IMG/VR virus record: IMGVR_UViG_3300009177_000031
Coordinates: 24,310-88,309 of that record
Direction: 5' to 3' (one strand)
Source: a virus
DNA length: 64,000 nt
The translations under genes and the position numbers were made by a program. The notes under the pieces were generated by a model. It was not told where the DNA came from. It was given only the letters and a program-made list of their open reading frames with translations, and did not search any database. How positions within the stretch are numbered: position 1 is the first letter of the stretch; every line of letters begins with the position of its first letter. Below, piece by piece: positions 35,002 to 43,491 of this stretch.

Positions 35002-36728
35002 CGGCAATCAAAGACGCAATCGATCTCATCACGCAGAAGTCAAACGGTCTCGTCACGACGGCGGATCAAATCGCGTCGTTGATGACGGATGGTGGCGCTG
35101 TTGCGATGGAGACGATCTACTCGCACAAGGAGCCGCGTGTTGCAGGCGCTGCGGCTTCAGCCGCGATCATCGGTCAGCCACTCTCGATGTGGCAGTTCGA
35201 GGGAACACCTCTGACTCACGGGGCGGTGCCGACGGTTTGGGCAAACCCAACGCGTGCAACGCTTGGTGGTTTTCAGCAAGCGAATCCTGGTGGCGGTCGT
35301 ACGAAGCTGATGCTCTCGCTGATCGCCGGTTGTCAGAACGGTGGCTACCTGATCATCGGTGATCGTTTGGGCCACATGGGCGGTCTCGATGGCACACTTA
35401 CCACTGCGCAAAACGTCAACGGTGGTTCGCCTGGCGCACCCACGCGCAACACAGGTGGTGTTGGCAATCTGTTGCTGATCGAAATCTACACAGCGGTTGG
35501 CGCTACAGCTACCACGATCACCGCAAACTACACGAACGATCAAGGAACCGCAGGTCAGGTGACGCAACCGATCGTGTTTGGTGGCGCCAGTCGTCAGGAA
35601 GCACAACGCGTGATGGTGATGTCGCTCGCCGCAGGCGACAAGGGTGTTCGCTCGGTCACGAGCGTCACGGTGCTCGCGACGACAGGCACCGCAGGTAACT
35701 TCGGCGTGACGCTGTTCCGACCGCTGATGTGCATTCCGTTTGCGAGCGCGACAGGCTGCGGTCACATCATCAACGCGCTCAATCACGCGATGTCGGTGCT
35801 GGACACGGATGCGTGCCTCAGCATGATCTTCGTTCCCACGGTAGCGGCATTGCCGATTACCGACATCGTCATGAACAACGTCGAAGTCGCTGGTACGCCA
35901 GGCACGACGACGGAGACGATTCACCAGTGGAAGGAGCTGCGCCTCGGTGGTGCTGCATACGCCACCGCATCGATGGCTGGTAAAGAGCTGTCGATGTGGC
36001 AAGCAGAAGGTTCGCCGAGCCATGGCGCAGCTCCGGGTGCATTTGCAAATCCGACCAACGCAACGGCCGGAAGCTTGATGCAAACCGATCCGGCTGGTGG
36101 CAAACAGAAGTGGCTCACGTCGCTGATGTTCCCTGGCGGCTACATCGGCTCATCGTGGATGTTGATGGATCGTCTGATGCACGCTGGTGGCTTCAGCGGT
36201 ATCGTCACGACAGCGCAAAACCTCAACGGTGGTTCGCCAGCGACGTTGACGCGGCACTATGCAGACAGTACCGGCGCTCTAGATGTCGGCAACCAGATCT
36301 TCATCGAGATCAACGCTGCGCTTGGTGCAACCGGAACAACGGTGACTGCGGTGTACGCAAACGAGAACGGCGTTTCGCACACGACGCAAGCTGTTACGAT
36401 TGGCGGCACCAGCTTCTTCAATCCAGGGCGTTGGATCCAACTACCGCTTGCCGCAGGCGACAGGGGCGTGCAGTCGGTGACAAGCGTAACGCTTGCAGGA
36501 ACCACAGGAACCGCAGGCGCGTTTAGCGTCGTGGTTGTTCACCCTCTGCTTCACCTTCCGGTTTCGCAAATGCAACCTGACTCGTGGCAAGGCGCAATCG
36601 ACACGCCTGGCAACATCGAGATCAAAACAGGTGCGTGTTTGTTTTGGTCGTGTTTGCAATCCGCAGGTGCGACGTCAGCTCTGCTCCCAGCACTACCGCT
36701 GGTTCAATTCTCCTTCGTGGATAAGTGA
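34998..36728 (+). CDS. Tandem repeat-domain virion protein (two copies)
   Basis: 576 residues made of two homologous halves of about 260 residues. Matching landmarks: ETIYSHKEPRVAGAA / ETIHQWKELRLGGAA, LSMWQFEGTPLTHGA / LSMWQAEGSPSHGA, LTTAQNVNGGSP / VTTAQNLNGGSP, LAAGDKGVRSVTSVT / LAAGDRGVQSVTSVT. A third copy forms the next gene. Beta-rich, without signal peptide; its location among tail-tip genes suggests a virion or receptor-binding protein. Family unknown. Confidence 0.68.
   Translation: MTAIKDAIDLITQKSNGLVTTADQIASLMTDGGAVAMETIYSHKEPRVAGAAASAAIIGQPLSMWQFEGTPLTHGAVPTVWANPTRATLGGFQQANPGGGRTKLMLSLIAGCQNGGYLIIGDRLGHMGGLDGTLTTAQNVNGGSPGAPTRNTGGVGNLLLIEIYTAVGATATTITANYTNDQGTAGQVTQPIVFGGASRQEAQRVMVMSLAAGDKGVRSVTSVTVLATTGTAGNFGVTLFRPLMCIPFASATGCGHIINALNHAMSVLDTDACLSMIFVPTVAALPITDIVMNNVEVAGTPGTTTETIHQWKELRLGGAAYATASMAGKELSMWQAEGSPSHGAAPGAFANPTNATAGSLMQTDPAGGKQKWLTSLMFPGGYIGSSWMLMDRLMHAGGFSGIVTTAQNLNGGSPATLTRHYADSTGALDVGNQIFIEINAALGATGTTVTAVYANENGVSHTTQAVTIGGTSFFNPGRWIQLPLAAGDRGVQSVTSVTLAGTTGTAGAFSVVVVHPLLHLPVSQMQPDSWQGAIDTPGNIEIKTGACLFWSCLQSAGATSALLPALPLVQFSFVDK
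35667..35709 (+). repeat. 43-bp exact direct repeat, copy 1
   Basis: Identical to 37342-37384. It encodes the VTVLATTGTAGNFGV block in two related genes; flanking bases differ. Confidence 0.9.
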
Positions 36729-36735
36729 GGCGCCG

Positions 36736-37572
36736 ATGTCTGTCTCAACCTACGCTGCGTTGCTGAACAAGCTTTTGAACCCTACGCAAGAGATCAAAGC
36801 GATTGCAGCTGCGACATCGCCAGCGCAGAGCACGCAAACGTGTCCGCTCGTCAGCGAGTGGATCACAGCTGGTCGCGGTCCTACGGTTGGTGTTGCGCCA
36901 GGTGCAGCTGCGATTCCAACAAATGCGACAGCTGGTGCGCTCGGTCAATCGAACAAGGCTGGTACCGAGCAACGCGCGTGGTTGAAGCGTTTCGACATCT
37001 CGTACGGTCAGAACACACCGGGCGTCGGTATGTTCTTGCTGGTCGATCGACTCGCTCACATGAGCGGTTTGAGCGGCATCGTTACGACTGCGCAAACGGT
37101 CGGCTTCCCTGCGCTGACGCGTTTTACGAGCGGTGCAGGCGTTTGGGCTGCAATCGAGTTCTACGTGGCGGTTGGCGCAACCGGTACGACGTTGACGATG
37201 TCGTACACCAACACGGTACCGACGGCTGGTCAGACATCGCAGCCGATTGCGTTTGGAGGCACCGGTCTGAACAACATCCGTCGCATTCTTCCGATCTCGC
37301 TCGCGAGCGGCGACACTGGCGTAACTGCGGTGGCGTCAGTGACGGTGCTCGCGACGACAGGCACCGCAGGTAACTTCGGCGTGAACCTGTTCAAGACGCT
37401 CGCTGCATGGCCTGCGGTCAGCGCGATTCCGTACTTGATGAGCGGACAGCCGTTGCCTTACTTCGGCATGATGCCGGCGATTCCTGACAACGCGTGTTTG
37501 CAATTCCTCTACATCGGCGGTTCCGGTTTGGGCAACACGAACGTCCAAGTCGTGGACTTCTTCGAGGACTAA
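36736..37572 (+). CDS. Repeat-domain virion protein (third copy)
   Basis: 278 residues; ATG at 36736 after GAGGCGCC, with the long open frame upstream being a shadow of the previous gene. One copy of the repeat unit: DRLAHMSGLSGIVTTAQT, YVAVGATGTTLTMSY, ISLASGDTGVTAVASVT, VLATTGTAGNFGV. It differs from the two-copy protein in its N-terminal 50 residues and C-terminal tail. A 43-bp stretch is identical to the first copy at DNA level. Confidence 0.67.
   Translation: MSVSTYAALLNKLLNPTQEIKAIAAATSPAQSTQTCPLVSEWITAGRGPTVGVAPGAAAIPTNATAGALGQSNKAGTEQRAWLKRFDISYGQNTPGVGMFLLVDRLAHMSGLSGIVTTAQTVGFPALTRFTSGAGVWAAIEFYVAVGATGTTLTMSYTNTVPTAGQTSQPIAFGGTGLNNIRRILPISLASGDTGVTAVASVTVLATTGTAGNFGVNLFKTLAAWPAVSAIPYLMSGQPLPYFGMMPAIPDNACLQFLYIGGSGLGNTNVQVVDFFED
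37342..37384 (+). repeat. 43-bp exact direct repeat, copy 2
   Basis: Second copy of the sequence at 35667-35709. Exact identity over 43 bases within otherwise diverged paralogues suggests recent exchange between them. Confidence 0.9.
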
Positions 37573-37575
37573 CCA

Positions 37576-37956
37576 ATGCTATTCGGCGGACACAACGCGA
37601 CACCTCTGTTTCTGGACGGCTACGCTCAGAACTTTGGCGTCTTTCCGCTCATCGCAAGCTCCACGATCACCGGGACCGTGTTGATTGGAGGCGAGCCTCT
37701 GGCTGACGGCGCCACGATCAACATCTACAGCGATGTCGGTGGGCTTATCACGTCAACGACGACGACAGGCGGCGCTGGTGGTTTCTCGGTGAACGTTCCT
37801 GACGTCAACACCGTTTACTTCGCGAGCTACACCGACGGTTCAACGATCGCAGCTCGAAGCCTCGGTCACACGGCTACGGCGTCTCTCGTTTACAACATCA
37901 CCACAAACCGTGCAGCCTCGCCGCTAGGCTCGTTGGTGGTTAGGAGCAACGTATGA
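37576..37956 (+). CDS. Small beta-sandwich tail protein
   Basis: 126 residues. The middle reads as a carboxypeptidase-regulatory-like or Ig-like sandwich: STITGTVLIGGEPLADGATI, TSTTTTGGAGGFSVNVPD. Overlaps the next gene by ATGA. Probably a tail-tip appendage; binding target unknown. Confidence 0.62.
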   Translation: MLFGGHNATPLFLDGYAQNFGVFPLIASSTITGTVLIGGEPLADGATINIYSDVGGLITSTTTTGGAGGFSVNVPDVNTVYFASYTDGSTIAARSLGHTATASLVYNITTNRAASPLGSLVVRSNV

Positions 37957-38489
37957 TGGGATACGCCGCACTCGGCGAAACACGCCGTTTGCTGTTCTCG
38001 ACGCAGAATGCGACTGGTGCAGCGACAAACGCCGACAGCTTGCCGACGGTCTCGGTCTACCAGCAAGGCACACTGATCGGTGCAGGTTCGCCAGTCGTGA
38101 CGAACAAAGCGACCGGTTTGTACGAGGTGGCGATCGTGCTCACCACGGCGAACGGCTTCGCTGTCGGCAAGGAGTACAGCGTCGCAGCAAACGCAACGGT
38201 CAACACCGTTGCAGGCGTCATCCCTGTCGCAAACTTCGTGATCGATCCGCAGATCGTTCGTGGTCTCACTTCTGGTTCACCTACCACGACGATCATTCCG
38301 ACGAACATCACGGTTGCGTCCGCGGACTACTACAAAGATGCGTGGCTGCTTCTCGAAGACGGTGCGCTCGCAGGTCAAGTGAAGCGCATCGGAGCGATGA
38401 CGGTTGGCGGTCAAATCACGTTGGCTGCAAGCTACGCGTTCAGCCTGGCGCCTGCGGCTGGCGTCAATTGCCGCATCATCAACCGGTGA
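37953..38489 (+). CDS. Tail-tip associated protein
   Basis: 178 residues, coupled by ATGA. N-terminal half like a BppU/Ig-type domain (SLPTVSVYQQGTLIGAGSP, ATGLYEVAIVLTTANGFAVG). C-terminal half has SADYYKDAWLLLEDGALAGQ, a pattern often found in phage fibre-associated proteins. Start may be either of two adjacent ATGs (37953 or 37956). Confidence 0.62.
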   Translation: MMGYAALGETRRLLFSTQNATGAATNADSLPTVSVYQQGTLIGAGSPVVTNKATGLYEVAIVLTTANGFAVGKEYSVAANATVNTVAGVIPVANFVIDPQIVRGLTSGSPTTTIIPTNITVASADYYKDAWLLLEDGALAGQVKRIGAMTVGGQITLAASYAFSLAPAAGVNCRIINR

Positions 38490-38492
38490 AGC

Positions 38493-38717
38493 TTGTCGCT
38501 GCGTCGCACATCAGCGTTCGTCATCCTCACGTCAGACGACGTGTTTGTGCCGCCATCTGGCGATGTCGTTGTGGCGGATACGGCGATGATCCTGGTGAGC
38601 GTGCAAGACGCGTCTGCATCGCAGGTTGTTTTGCCGCGTCCAACGCAGGTCATCACCGGTGACATCCGGGTGCTCGGCGAGATTCAGGGCCGCATCACCG
38701 TGGTTGGAGGTTCGTAA
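38493..38717 (+). CDS. Small hypothetical protein, TTG start or readthrough
   Basis: 74 residues. The frame is the same as the preceding gene, separated only by TGA and one codon, and the only early start is a TTG at 38493 with no ribosome site. It may be translated by reinitiation, by stop-codon readthrough, or from a different start. The sequence (VVVADTAMILVSVQDASAS) looks like a real beta protein and the frame runs exactly to the next gene. Confidence 0.45.
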   Translation: MSLRRTSAFVILTSDDVFVPPSGDVVVADTAMILVSVQDASASQVVLPRPTQVITGDIRVLGEIQGRITVVGGS

Positions 38718-39052
38718 TGGCATCGTCCGTCATCGTTGGAACGCGTGCGCGGTTGCAGATGACGTTCAAGCGCGACATCGGTGACGGCAACGGTCCGCAG
38801 CCGTTCGATCCGCAGGTCATCCTGTTCACGTCTACGTTCACGCCTGGTTCTGTTGGCCTACCTCAAACTAAGGAAGCTCTACAGTACGGTGTGGATGCAG
38901 ACGTTGTTCGACTCTCACAGGGCATCTACTACGTGCAACGGTTGTTGGACACGATCGGCACGCTCAAGTTCACGTATCGGTCAACGGCGTGGGGTGAGGA
39001 ACTGAACATGGAAGAGATCTGCAAGGTGGCTGCACGCTCGGTCATCGAGTAG
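38717..39052 (+). CDS. Last protein of the tail block, Ig-like
   Basis: 111 residues; ATG overlaps the preceding stop by one base. The pattern GTRARLQMTFKRDIGDGN ... SQGIYYVQRLLDTIGTLKFTYRS resembles phage Ig-like domains. It ends the structural block; a 119-base gene-free region follows. Confidence 0.6.
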   Translation: MASSVIVGTRARLQMTFKRDIGDGNGPQPFDPQVILFTSTFTPGSVGLPQTKEALQYGVDADVVRLSQGIYYVQRLLDTIGTLKFTYRSTAWGEELNMEEICKVAARSVIE

Positions 39053-39091
39053 AGCGAGTTCTTCGACGAGAACCTACGCTCGAACCTGGTG

Positions 39092-39133
39092 CAGATCTCG
39101 GTGCAGATCTCCAAGTGTCAGAGGCGTGTCGTA
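39092..39133 (+). promoter_or_regulatory. Composite element: two CAGATCT boxes + GTCAGAGGCGTGTCGTA
   Basis: CAGATCT at 39092-39098 and 39104-39110, then GTCAGAGGCGTGTCGTA at 39117-39133, all in the 119-base gap before the UvsW-like helicase gene. The same parts, in the same order, occur at 57691-57747. A phage-specific promoter with operator boxes is the likeliest reading; no clear host-type -35/-10 pair is visible. Confidence 0.55.
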
Positions 39134-39171
39134 AGACCATGCGCGCGATGTAGTGTCACGAGCTGAGCGAG

Positions 39172-40896
39172 ATGAAGGAGAAGGTAACAGTCGAAGTGCT
39201 GAGCAACGTGCGCTGTCGAATGACAGGCGCACCGAAGGCGTTGCTGAAGCACCTCGACGATTCGCTCGCCGAGCAACAGAAGGGCAGCGAATGGTCGCCA
39301 CGTCACCGCCGCTTCGGTGGGAAGTGGGACGGCAAGAAGCATCACTTCCATCGCTCGCCGACATTCGCAGGCGTAGGCACTTTCGCGAGGGGTTTGCTGT
39401 CGCGCGTGAAGCGTCTCAGCAAGCTGAAGGGCTACAAGGTGCGCGTGGTGGACAAGCGCAAGGGCGTGTTCCCACCGATCGACACGTCGAAGCTGAAGCC
39501 GGACATGCTCATCGGCGTGCGCATGGATGGCGAATATAGCTACCAGCTGGACGCTGTGAAAGCTGCGTTGACCGGGGAGGCAGGCGTCCTCTTCATGGCC
39601 ACGAACGCAGGCAAGACGGAGATCGCAACCGCGCTGATCAAGGTGCTGCACGAGCGTTCGGTGTTGTTCGTGGTGCCCAAAGCGATCCTGTTGAAGCAAA
39701 CGCGCGAGCGCATCGCTGAGCGCCTAGGAACGATTCCAGAGAACATCGGTGTGATTGGTGGCGGTCGCTTCGAGCCGAAGGACATCACGATCGCGATCAT
39801 CAACAGCATCACGCCTGCGCGCAAAGCGAAGTCAGCGCGCGGTAAGAAACGAAACGCGATCCTGCGCAAGTACCTCAAGACGGTGGAGTGCGTGTTCCTC
39901 GATGAAGGCCATCACGCCAAAGCGAACACGTGGTACCGCCTCATGTCCGCGTGCTCGAATGCGCAGTATCGCTACCTGATGAGCGGCACGCCGTTCAACG
40001 GCGACAACGATCTGATGGTCGAAGCAGCCGCAGGGCCGGTGCTCTGCGAGATCAGGAACGACGATCTCATCAAGCTCGGCGTGAGCGCGAAGCCACGCGT
40101 ACGGCTCATCACGATCGACGAGCCGGATCTCGAAGGTAAGGACGCGCTCGACGATGAATCGTGGGACTCGGTGATGAAAGCCGGTATCGTCGAGAACGAG
40201 CTGCGCAATCGCATCATCGCGCGTGAAGCGGTGCGCTACGCGAAGCAAGGCAAGAACGTGCTCGTGCTGATGCGCATCCTTCAGCAAGGCTCGACGATCC
40301 GGCAGTTCATCGCGGCGAAGAAGGTGCCGGTGGAGTTCGCGCACGGCAAGATGCCTGGTAGCGAGCGCGATCAAATCGTCGAGTGGTTCCAGGAGTCGAA
40401 CGGCGTCGTGCTCGTCGGCTCGAACATCTTCGATGAAGGCTTCAGCGTGAACGGCATCAACGCGCTCATCGTCGCTGACGGTGGCAAGAGCCTGCGTGCA
40501 GTGCTTCAGAAAGTGGGCCGCAGCATCCGACGGAAGAAGAAGGGTGCAAACGTGGTGGACGTGGTGGACTTCGCCGATTGCACGCATCACTGGTTGGCGA
40601 AGCATGCGCTCGAACGGTTCGACATCTACACAGGGGAAGGCTTCGATGTCGTCGAAGAAGACCCGAACGCGAAAACAGAAGAAGCAGGAGTCAGAGGAGA
40701 TGGAAGCAAGCCAGCTAAAGCCGCTCGCAAGGAAGCTGTTCAAGCACTACCACGCGAAGCTGATGGCAGAGACGTCATTCCTTGGGACGCTCGACAATTC
40801 GCACTTCGACACGCTCGACTCGCAACCGGACAAGGTGCAGACGTGCTTTCAGAAAGCGAGCATGTCATGCGCTGGCGTTGGCGCTCGGCCGCGTGA
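39172..40896 (+). CDS. UvsW-like superfamily 2 DNA helicase
   Basis: 574 residues. N-terminal region with FAGVGTFARGLLSRV and a YQLDAVKAAL Q-like motif, Walker A ATNAGKT with K148, DEGHH at 244-248, SGTPF motif III, SNIFDEGFSVNGINALIVAD and motif VI QKVGRSIRRKKKG. T4 UvsW, the best-known relative, remodels recombination and replication forks. The last ~83 codons overlap the next gene in another frame and read as shadow sequence (WDARQFALRHARLATG), so the functional protein probably ends near residue 490. The ATG lacks an obvious ribosome site; AAGGAGAAGG lies just after it. Confidence 0.85.
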   Translation: MKEKVTVEVLSNVRCRMTGAPKALLKHLDDSLAEQQKGSEWSPRHRRFGGKWDGKKHHFHRSPTFAGVGTFARGLLSRVKRLSKLKGYKVRVVDKRKGVFPPIDTSKLKPDMLIGVRMDGEYSYQLDAVKAALTGEAGVLFMATNAGKTEIATALIKVLHERSVLFVVPKAILLKQTRERIAERLGTIPENIGVIGGGRFEPKDITIAIINSITPARKAKSARGKKRNAILRKYLKTVECVFLDEGHHAKANTWYRLMSACSNAQYRYLMSGTPFNGDNDLMVEAAAGPVLCEIRNDDLIKLGVSAKPRVRLITIDEPDLEGKDALDDESWDSVMKAGIVENELRNRIIAREAVRYAKQGKNVLVLMRILQQGSTIRQFIAAKKVPVEFAHGKMPGSERDQIVEWFQESNGVVLVGSNIFDEGFSVNGINALIVADGGKSLRAVLQKVGRSIRRKKKGANVVDVVDFADCTHHWLAKHALERFDIYTGEGFDVVEEDPNAKTEEAGVRGDGSKPAKAARKEAVQALPREADGRDVIPWDARQFALRHARLATGQGADVLSESEHVMRWRWRSAA

Positions 40897-41242
40897 CTTC
40901 ATCGAGGCGCAGTTCGTGATGTTCGAGGAGTTCACGCGGTTCCTCGGCAAACGCATCGTGCCGCAACCGTCGCAGCTGTTCGGCTTGAACGCGCAAGCGC
41001 GATACGCGCAATGGCGATCGGAGCGAGAGCAAGAGGACTATCGCGACGAGCGCAAGGAGCGGAAGGTGGTGCGCGGAAGCTTCACGCTCGACGAGCGCAA
41101 CCTCAAGGCGCTGATGCGCTCGCTGCGTTTGCCTGAAACGGATGTGCTCGTCGAGAAGCCAGAGGAGTTCTCGATTCCGTTTCTCAAGAGCAAGGGCATC
41201 TATCAGCTCGTGCGCAGGCGTCGATCCGAGGCGATGTCGTGA
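40646..41242 (+). CDS. Hypothetical protein in replication block
   Basis: 198 residues, with GGGGAAGG before the ATG at 40646; ATG 40700 is an alternative. It overlaps the helicase 3' end by 251 bases. Starts with a Lys-rich tail, then an alpha-helical body (RDFIEAQFVMFEEFTRFLG, LKALMRSLRLPETD). No family recognised; close association with two helicases and a primase suggests a replication accessory factor (inference). Confidence 0.62.
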   Translation: MSSKKTRTRKQKKQESEEMEASQLKPLARKLFKHYHAKLMAETSFLGTLDNSHFDTLDSQPDKVQTCFQKASMSCAGVGARPRDFIEAQFVMFEEFTRFLGKRIVPQPSQLFGLNAQARYAQWRSEREQEDYRDERKERKVVRGSFTLDERNLKALMRSLRLPETDVLVEKPEEFSIPFLKSKGIYQLVRRRRSEAMS

Positions 41243-41478
41243 GCGAGCGTGCTTCGATTGAGAAGCTCGCCGAGCGTGGGACGTGGGTCGACGACTTCAA
41301 CGAGACACGGCTTCGTCAGTCTGACGGCGTGATCGTTGACTACGTCGAGATCGATCCGCGTTTGCGACCGAAGCAGAAGCGCGTGTGGCTGTTCTTCTGG
41401 AAGAACGGCGAGCACACGAAGCAGGCTTTTGACGAGCAGTGCACGCAAGATTGGAGACGGCGCTTGGCAAATGGCTAG
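41239..41478 (+). CDS. Small hypothetical protein
   Basis: 79 residues, GTG start overlapping the previous stop (GTGA). Compact, with VDYVEIDPRLRPKQKRVWLFFWKNG in the middle. Overlaps the next small gene by 8 bases. Function unknown. Confidence 0.58.
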   Translation: MSERASIEKLAERGTWVDDFNETRLRQSDGVIVDYVEIDPRLRPKQKRVWLFFWKNGEHTKQAFDEQCTQDWRRRLANG

Positions 41479-41665
41479 CTGGCGCTTTGTACAGCCTGGA
41501 CGAAACCAGGTTGCGGTGGTGATGCACGACACTGCGAACGAGGGTCGCATTTGGCTCGTGCCGTTGGACATCGTTTACCTCGATCATGAAGGTTTTCACG
41601 TGCGACTTCATCAGAAGCCAATGAGCCTGTTCATGCGCTGGCATTGGCGCAGGTGCGTGCGATGA
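41471..41665 (+). CDS. Small beta-rich hypothetical protein
   Basis: 64 residues, ATG 41471 within the end of the previous gene. Beta-rich (VAVVMHDTANEGRIWLVPLD) and ATGA-coupled to the DnaB-like helicase. Function unknown. Confidence 0.55.
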   Translation: MASWRFVQPGRNQVAVVMHDTANEGRIWLVPLDIVYLDHEGFHVRLHQKPMSLFMRWHWRRCVR

Positions 41666-43098
41666 AGACGCGCGAGCGCAAAGAGCGCACGAAGCTGACG
41701 TACGACCACAGCTTCCAAGAACGCATCGTCCGCACGCTCTACCAGGATCCTGATTGGTGCATGCAGTTCGGCGTGTTCCATCTGACGCCGCAGCTGTTCG
41801 AGAACAACGTGCATTCGTGGTTCGTCGATCGCATCGTCGGCTACGCGAAGAAGTACGCGAGCGGTATCACGCGCGCTGCGCTGAAGATCGAAGCGAAGCA
41901 CGCCTACAATTCTGGTCGCCTGATCCGTCGACGCGACAAAGCGGTGGTGAACGCGCTCGTCGCGAAGATGCGCAAGCCAGTCACCGATCGCAGCTACATC
42001 AAGCGAGAGCTGTACCGGTTCGTCAAGACGCAGACGTTGAAGGACGTCATGCTGAACGACGCGACCGAGTTGGTGAAGAACAACGACGTCGACAAGTACG
42101 ACATCGCAATGCAGCGCGTGCTCGACATCCAGCCCCCGAGCGAGGGTGGGGTGGGGCACTTCATGGGCGACGATCGCAACGAGCGCTTCAAGCGACGTCG
42201 CGATTGGGTGCCTGACGGCATTGCGACAGGGCTCGAAGTCGACGGCTACATCAAAGCCGGTGGGCCACGTCGCAAGCAGCTCGCTGCGGTGGTTGCACCG
42301 CCGCACACCGGCAAGACGATGATGCTCTGCCACCTGGCGAAGCAAGCGGTGTTGCTGTCGCACAAACGCGTGCTATTTGTTTCGCTCGAAGAGAACGACG
42401 AGACGATCGAAGACCGTTTGGACTCCGCGTTCACCGGCATCAACATCAACGAGCTGGAGTCGCGCAAGAACTGTCGGAAGGTGCGCCGCTACTGGCGCAA
42501 GCTGCGCAAACGCTTTGGCCAAGAGATGTTGGTGGTCAAAGAGTTTCCGATGGGCGTCACGAAGGTGTCGCAGATCGAGCGGCACATCAAGATGCTCGAA
42601 CGGAAGGGCTTCTACCCGGACGTCGTGTTCATCGACTACGCTGGCTTGCTGCTACCTGACGGTGAGACCGCTGATGGTCGCTCGCGATCTGACGACAGCC
42701 GTTACGAGGAAGTCGGAAGCATCTACGTCGAGCTGCGCTCGATGGCGCAGCGGCTGAAGCTTCTCGTGTGGACGGCGCACCAAGGCAACCGTTCGTCGAT
42801 GGGCAAGAAGCTCGTGACGATGAAAGATCTCGCCGAGTCGTTCAAGCCAGCGATGCACTCGGACCTGTTGCTCGCGATCTGCCAGACGGAACAGGAACAG
42901 CTTCGCGAGAAAGCGCGCATCTACTCGATGAAGGTTCGTGGTGGTCGCGCGCACATGGAGTTCAACGTGAAGCTTGACTACGAATTGGTGAGGTGTATCA
43001 ACAGAGATTCCGGCCATGAACCACACCGAAGACCGAAGCTCAGATCCAAAGCTGTGGATGCACGACGATCATCGCGAGAGAGCCGAGCGGCTGCTTAG
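41662..43098 (+). CDS. DnaB-like replicative helicase
   Basis: 478 residues; the ATG at 41662 overlaps the previous stop (ATGA). Helical N-terminal domain, then a RecA-type motor: Walker A APPHTGKT with K218, VLFVSLEENDETI (motif 1a region), Walker B VVFIDYAGLLLPD, and WTAHQGNRSS (motif 3 region). C-terminal motif IYSMKVRGGR. This 5'-3' hexameric helicase unwinds the replication fork and pairs with the primase encoded 1.6 kb downstream. The last ~27 codons overlap the next gene and read as shadow sequence. Confidence 0.85.
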   Translation: MKTRERKERTKLTYDHSFQERIVRTLYQDPDWCMQFGVFHLTPQLFENNVHSWFVDRIVGYAKKYASGITRAALKIEAKHAYNSGRLIRRRDKAVVNALVAKMRKPVTDRSYIKRELYRFVKTQTLKDVMLNDATELVKNNDVDKYDIAMQRVLDIQPPSEGGVGHFMGDDRNERFKRRRDWVPDGIATGLEVDGYIKAGGPRRKQLAAVVAPPHTGKTMMLCHLAKQAVLLSHKRVLFVSLEENDETIEDRLDSAFTGININELESRKNCRKVRRYWRKLRKRFGQEMLVVKEFPMGVTKVSQIERHIKMLERKGFYPDVVFIDYAGLLLPDGETADGRSRSDDSRYEEVGSIYVELRSMAQRLKLLVWTAHQGNRSSMGKKLVTMKDLAESFKPAMHSDLLLAICQTEQEQLREKARIYSMKVRGGRAHMEFNVKLDYELVRCINRDSGHEPHRRPKLRSKAVDARRSSRESRAAA

Positions 43099-43282
43099 CG
43101 AGGGGAAGCCATTGTCGATTCACTTCAACGGCGAGATGTACGTGCACGGTTCGTTTGTGCACGTTCCGCTTTGGGTTGGTGACACGCTCACGTGGGCGAC
43201 GCTACCGAACTGCGGCACGCCTGGCTTCGGTGCACACGAGGAAGCGACGCAAGTGTGGCGTCGCAGGATGCTCGTGTCGTGA
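43016..43282 (+). CDS. Small hypothetical protein overlapping helicase end
   Basis: 88 residues, starting 83 bases before the helicase stop. Seen: HFNGEMYVHGSFVHVPLWVG in the middle. No clear ribosome site at 43016; ATG 43058 is an alternative. GTGA-coupled to the next gene. Confidence 0.52.
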   Translation: MNHTEDRSSDPKLWMHDDHRERAERLLSEGKPLSIHFNGEMYVHGSFVHVPLWVGDTLTWATLPNCGTPGFGAHEEATQVWRRRMLVS

Positions 43283-43491
43283 GCCTCAAGTCGATTTGGC
43301 AACGTCGCGCGTACGAGCGCGGCTTCGTGATCAAGACGGACCACGGCGACATCCGCGTTGTTGCGGACCCGACGATGGCGACTGACACGATCAAGTGGAC
43401 GCAGGTCATGTACGGAACGCCGTTGCGGTACGTGCCAGGACCGAAGCGTTCGATCATCTTCGTGGACGTCGACAAGGTGGAAGTCGTATGA
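43279..43491 (+). CDS. Small hypothetical protein
   Basis: 70 residues, GTG start in GTGA overlap; longer open frame upstream is shadow. Basic N terminus (SLKSIWQRRAYERGF), then beta strands (RSIIFVDVDKVEVV). Its final block TQVMYGTPLRYVPGPKRSI recalls the C terminus of the capsid protein (QLIYGTPIVYAPRKNLI), probably by chance. ATGA-coupled to the next gene. Confidence 0.55.
   Translation: MSLKSIWQRRAYERGFVIKTDHGDIRVVADPTMATDTIKWTQVMYGTPLRYVPGPKRSIIFVDVDKVEVV

Noticed and set aside
40700-40896. C-terminal extension of the UvsW-like helicase as a real domain
   Set aside because: It overlaps a plausible gene with its own ribosome site, lies after the last helicase motif, and has shadow-like composition; kept in the feature coordinates but not treated as a domain.
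43395-43491. Homology between the 70-residue protein (TQVMYGTPLRYVPGPKRSI) and the capsid C terminus (QLIYGTPIVYAPRKNLI)
   Set aside because: Only about 17 residues, in an otherwise unrelated small protein of the replication block; probably chance, although a profile search could reopen it.
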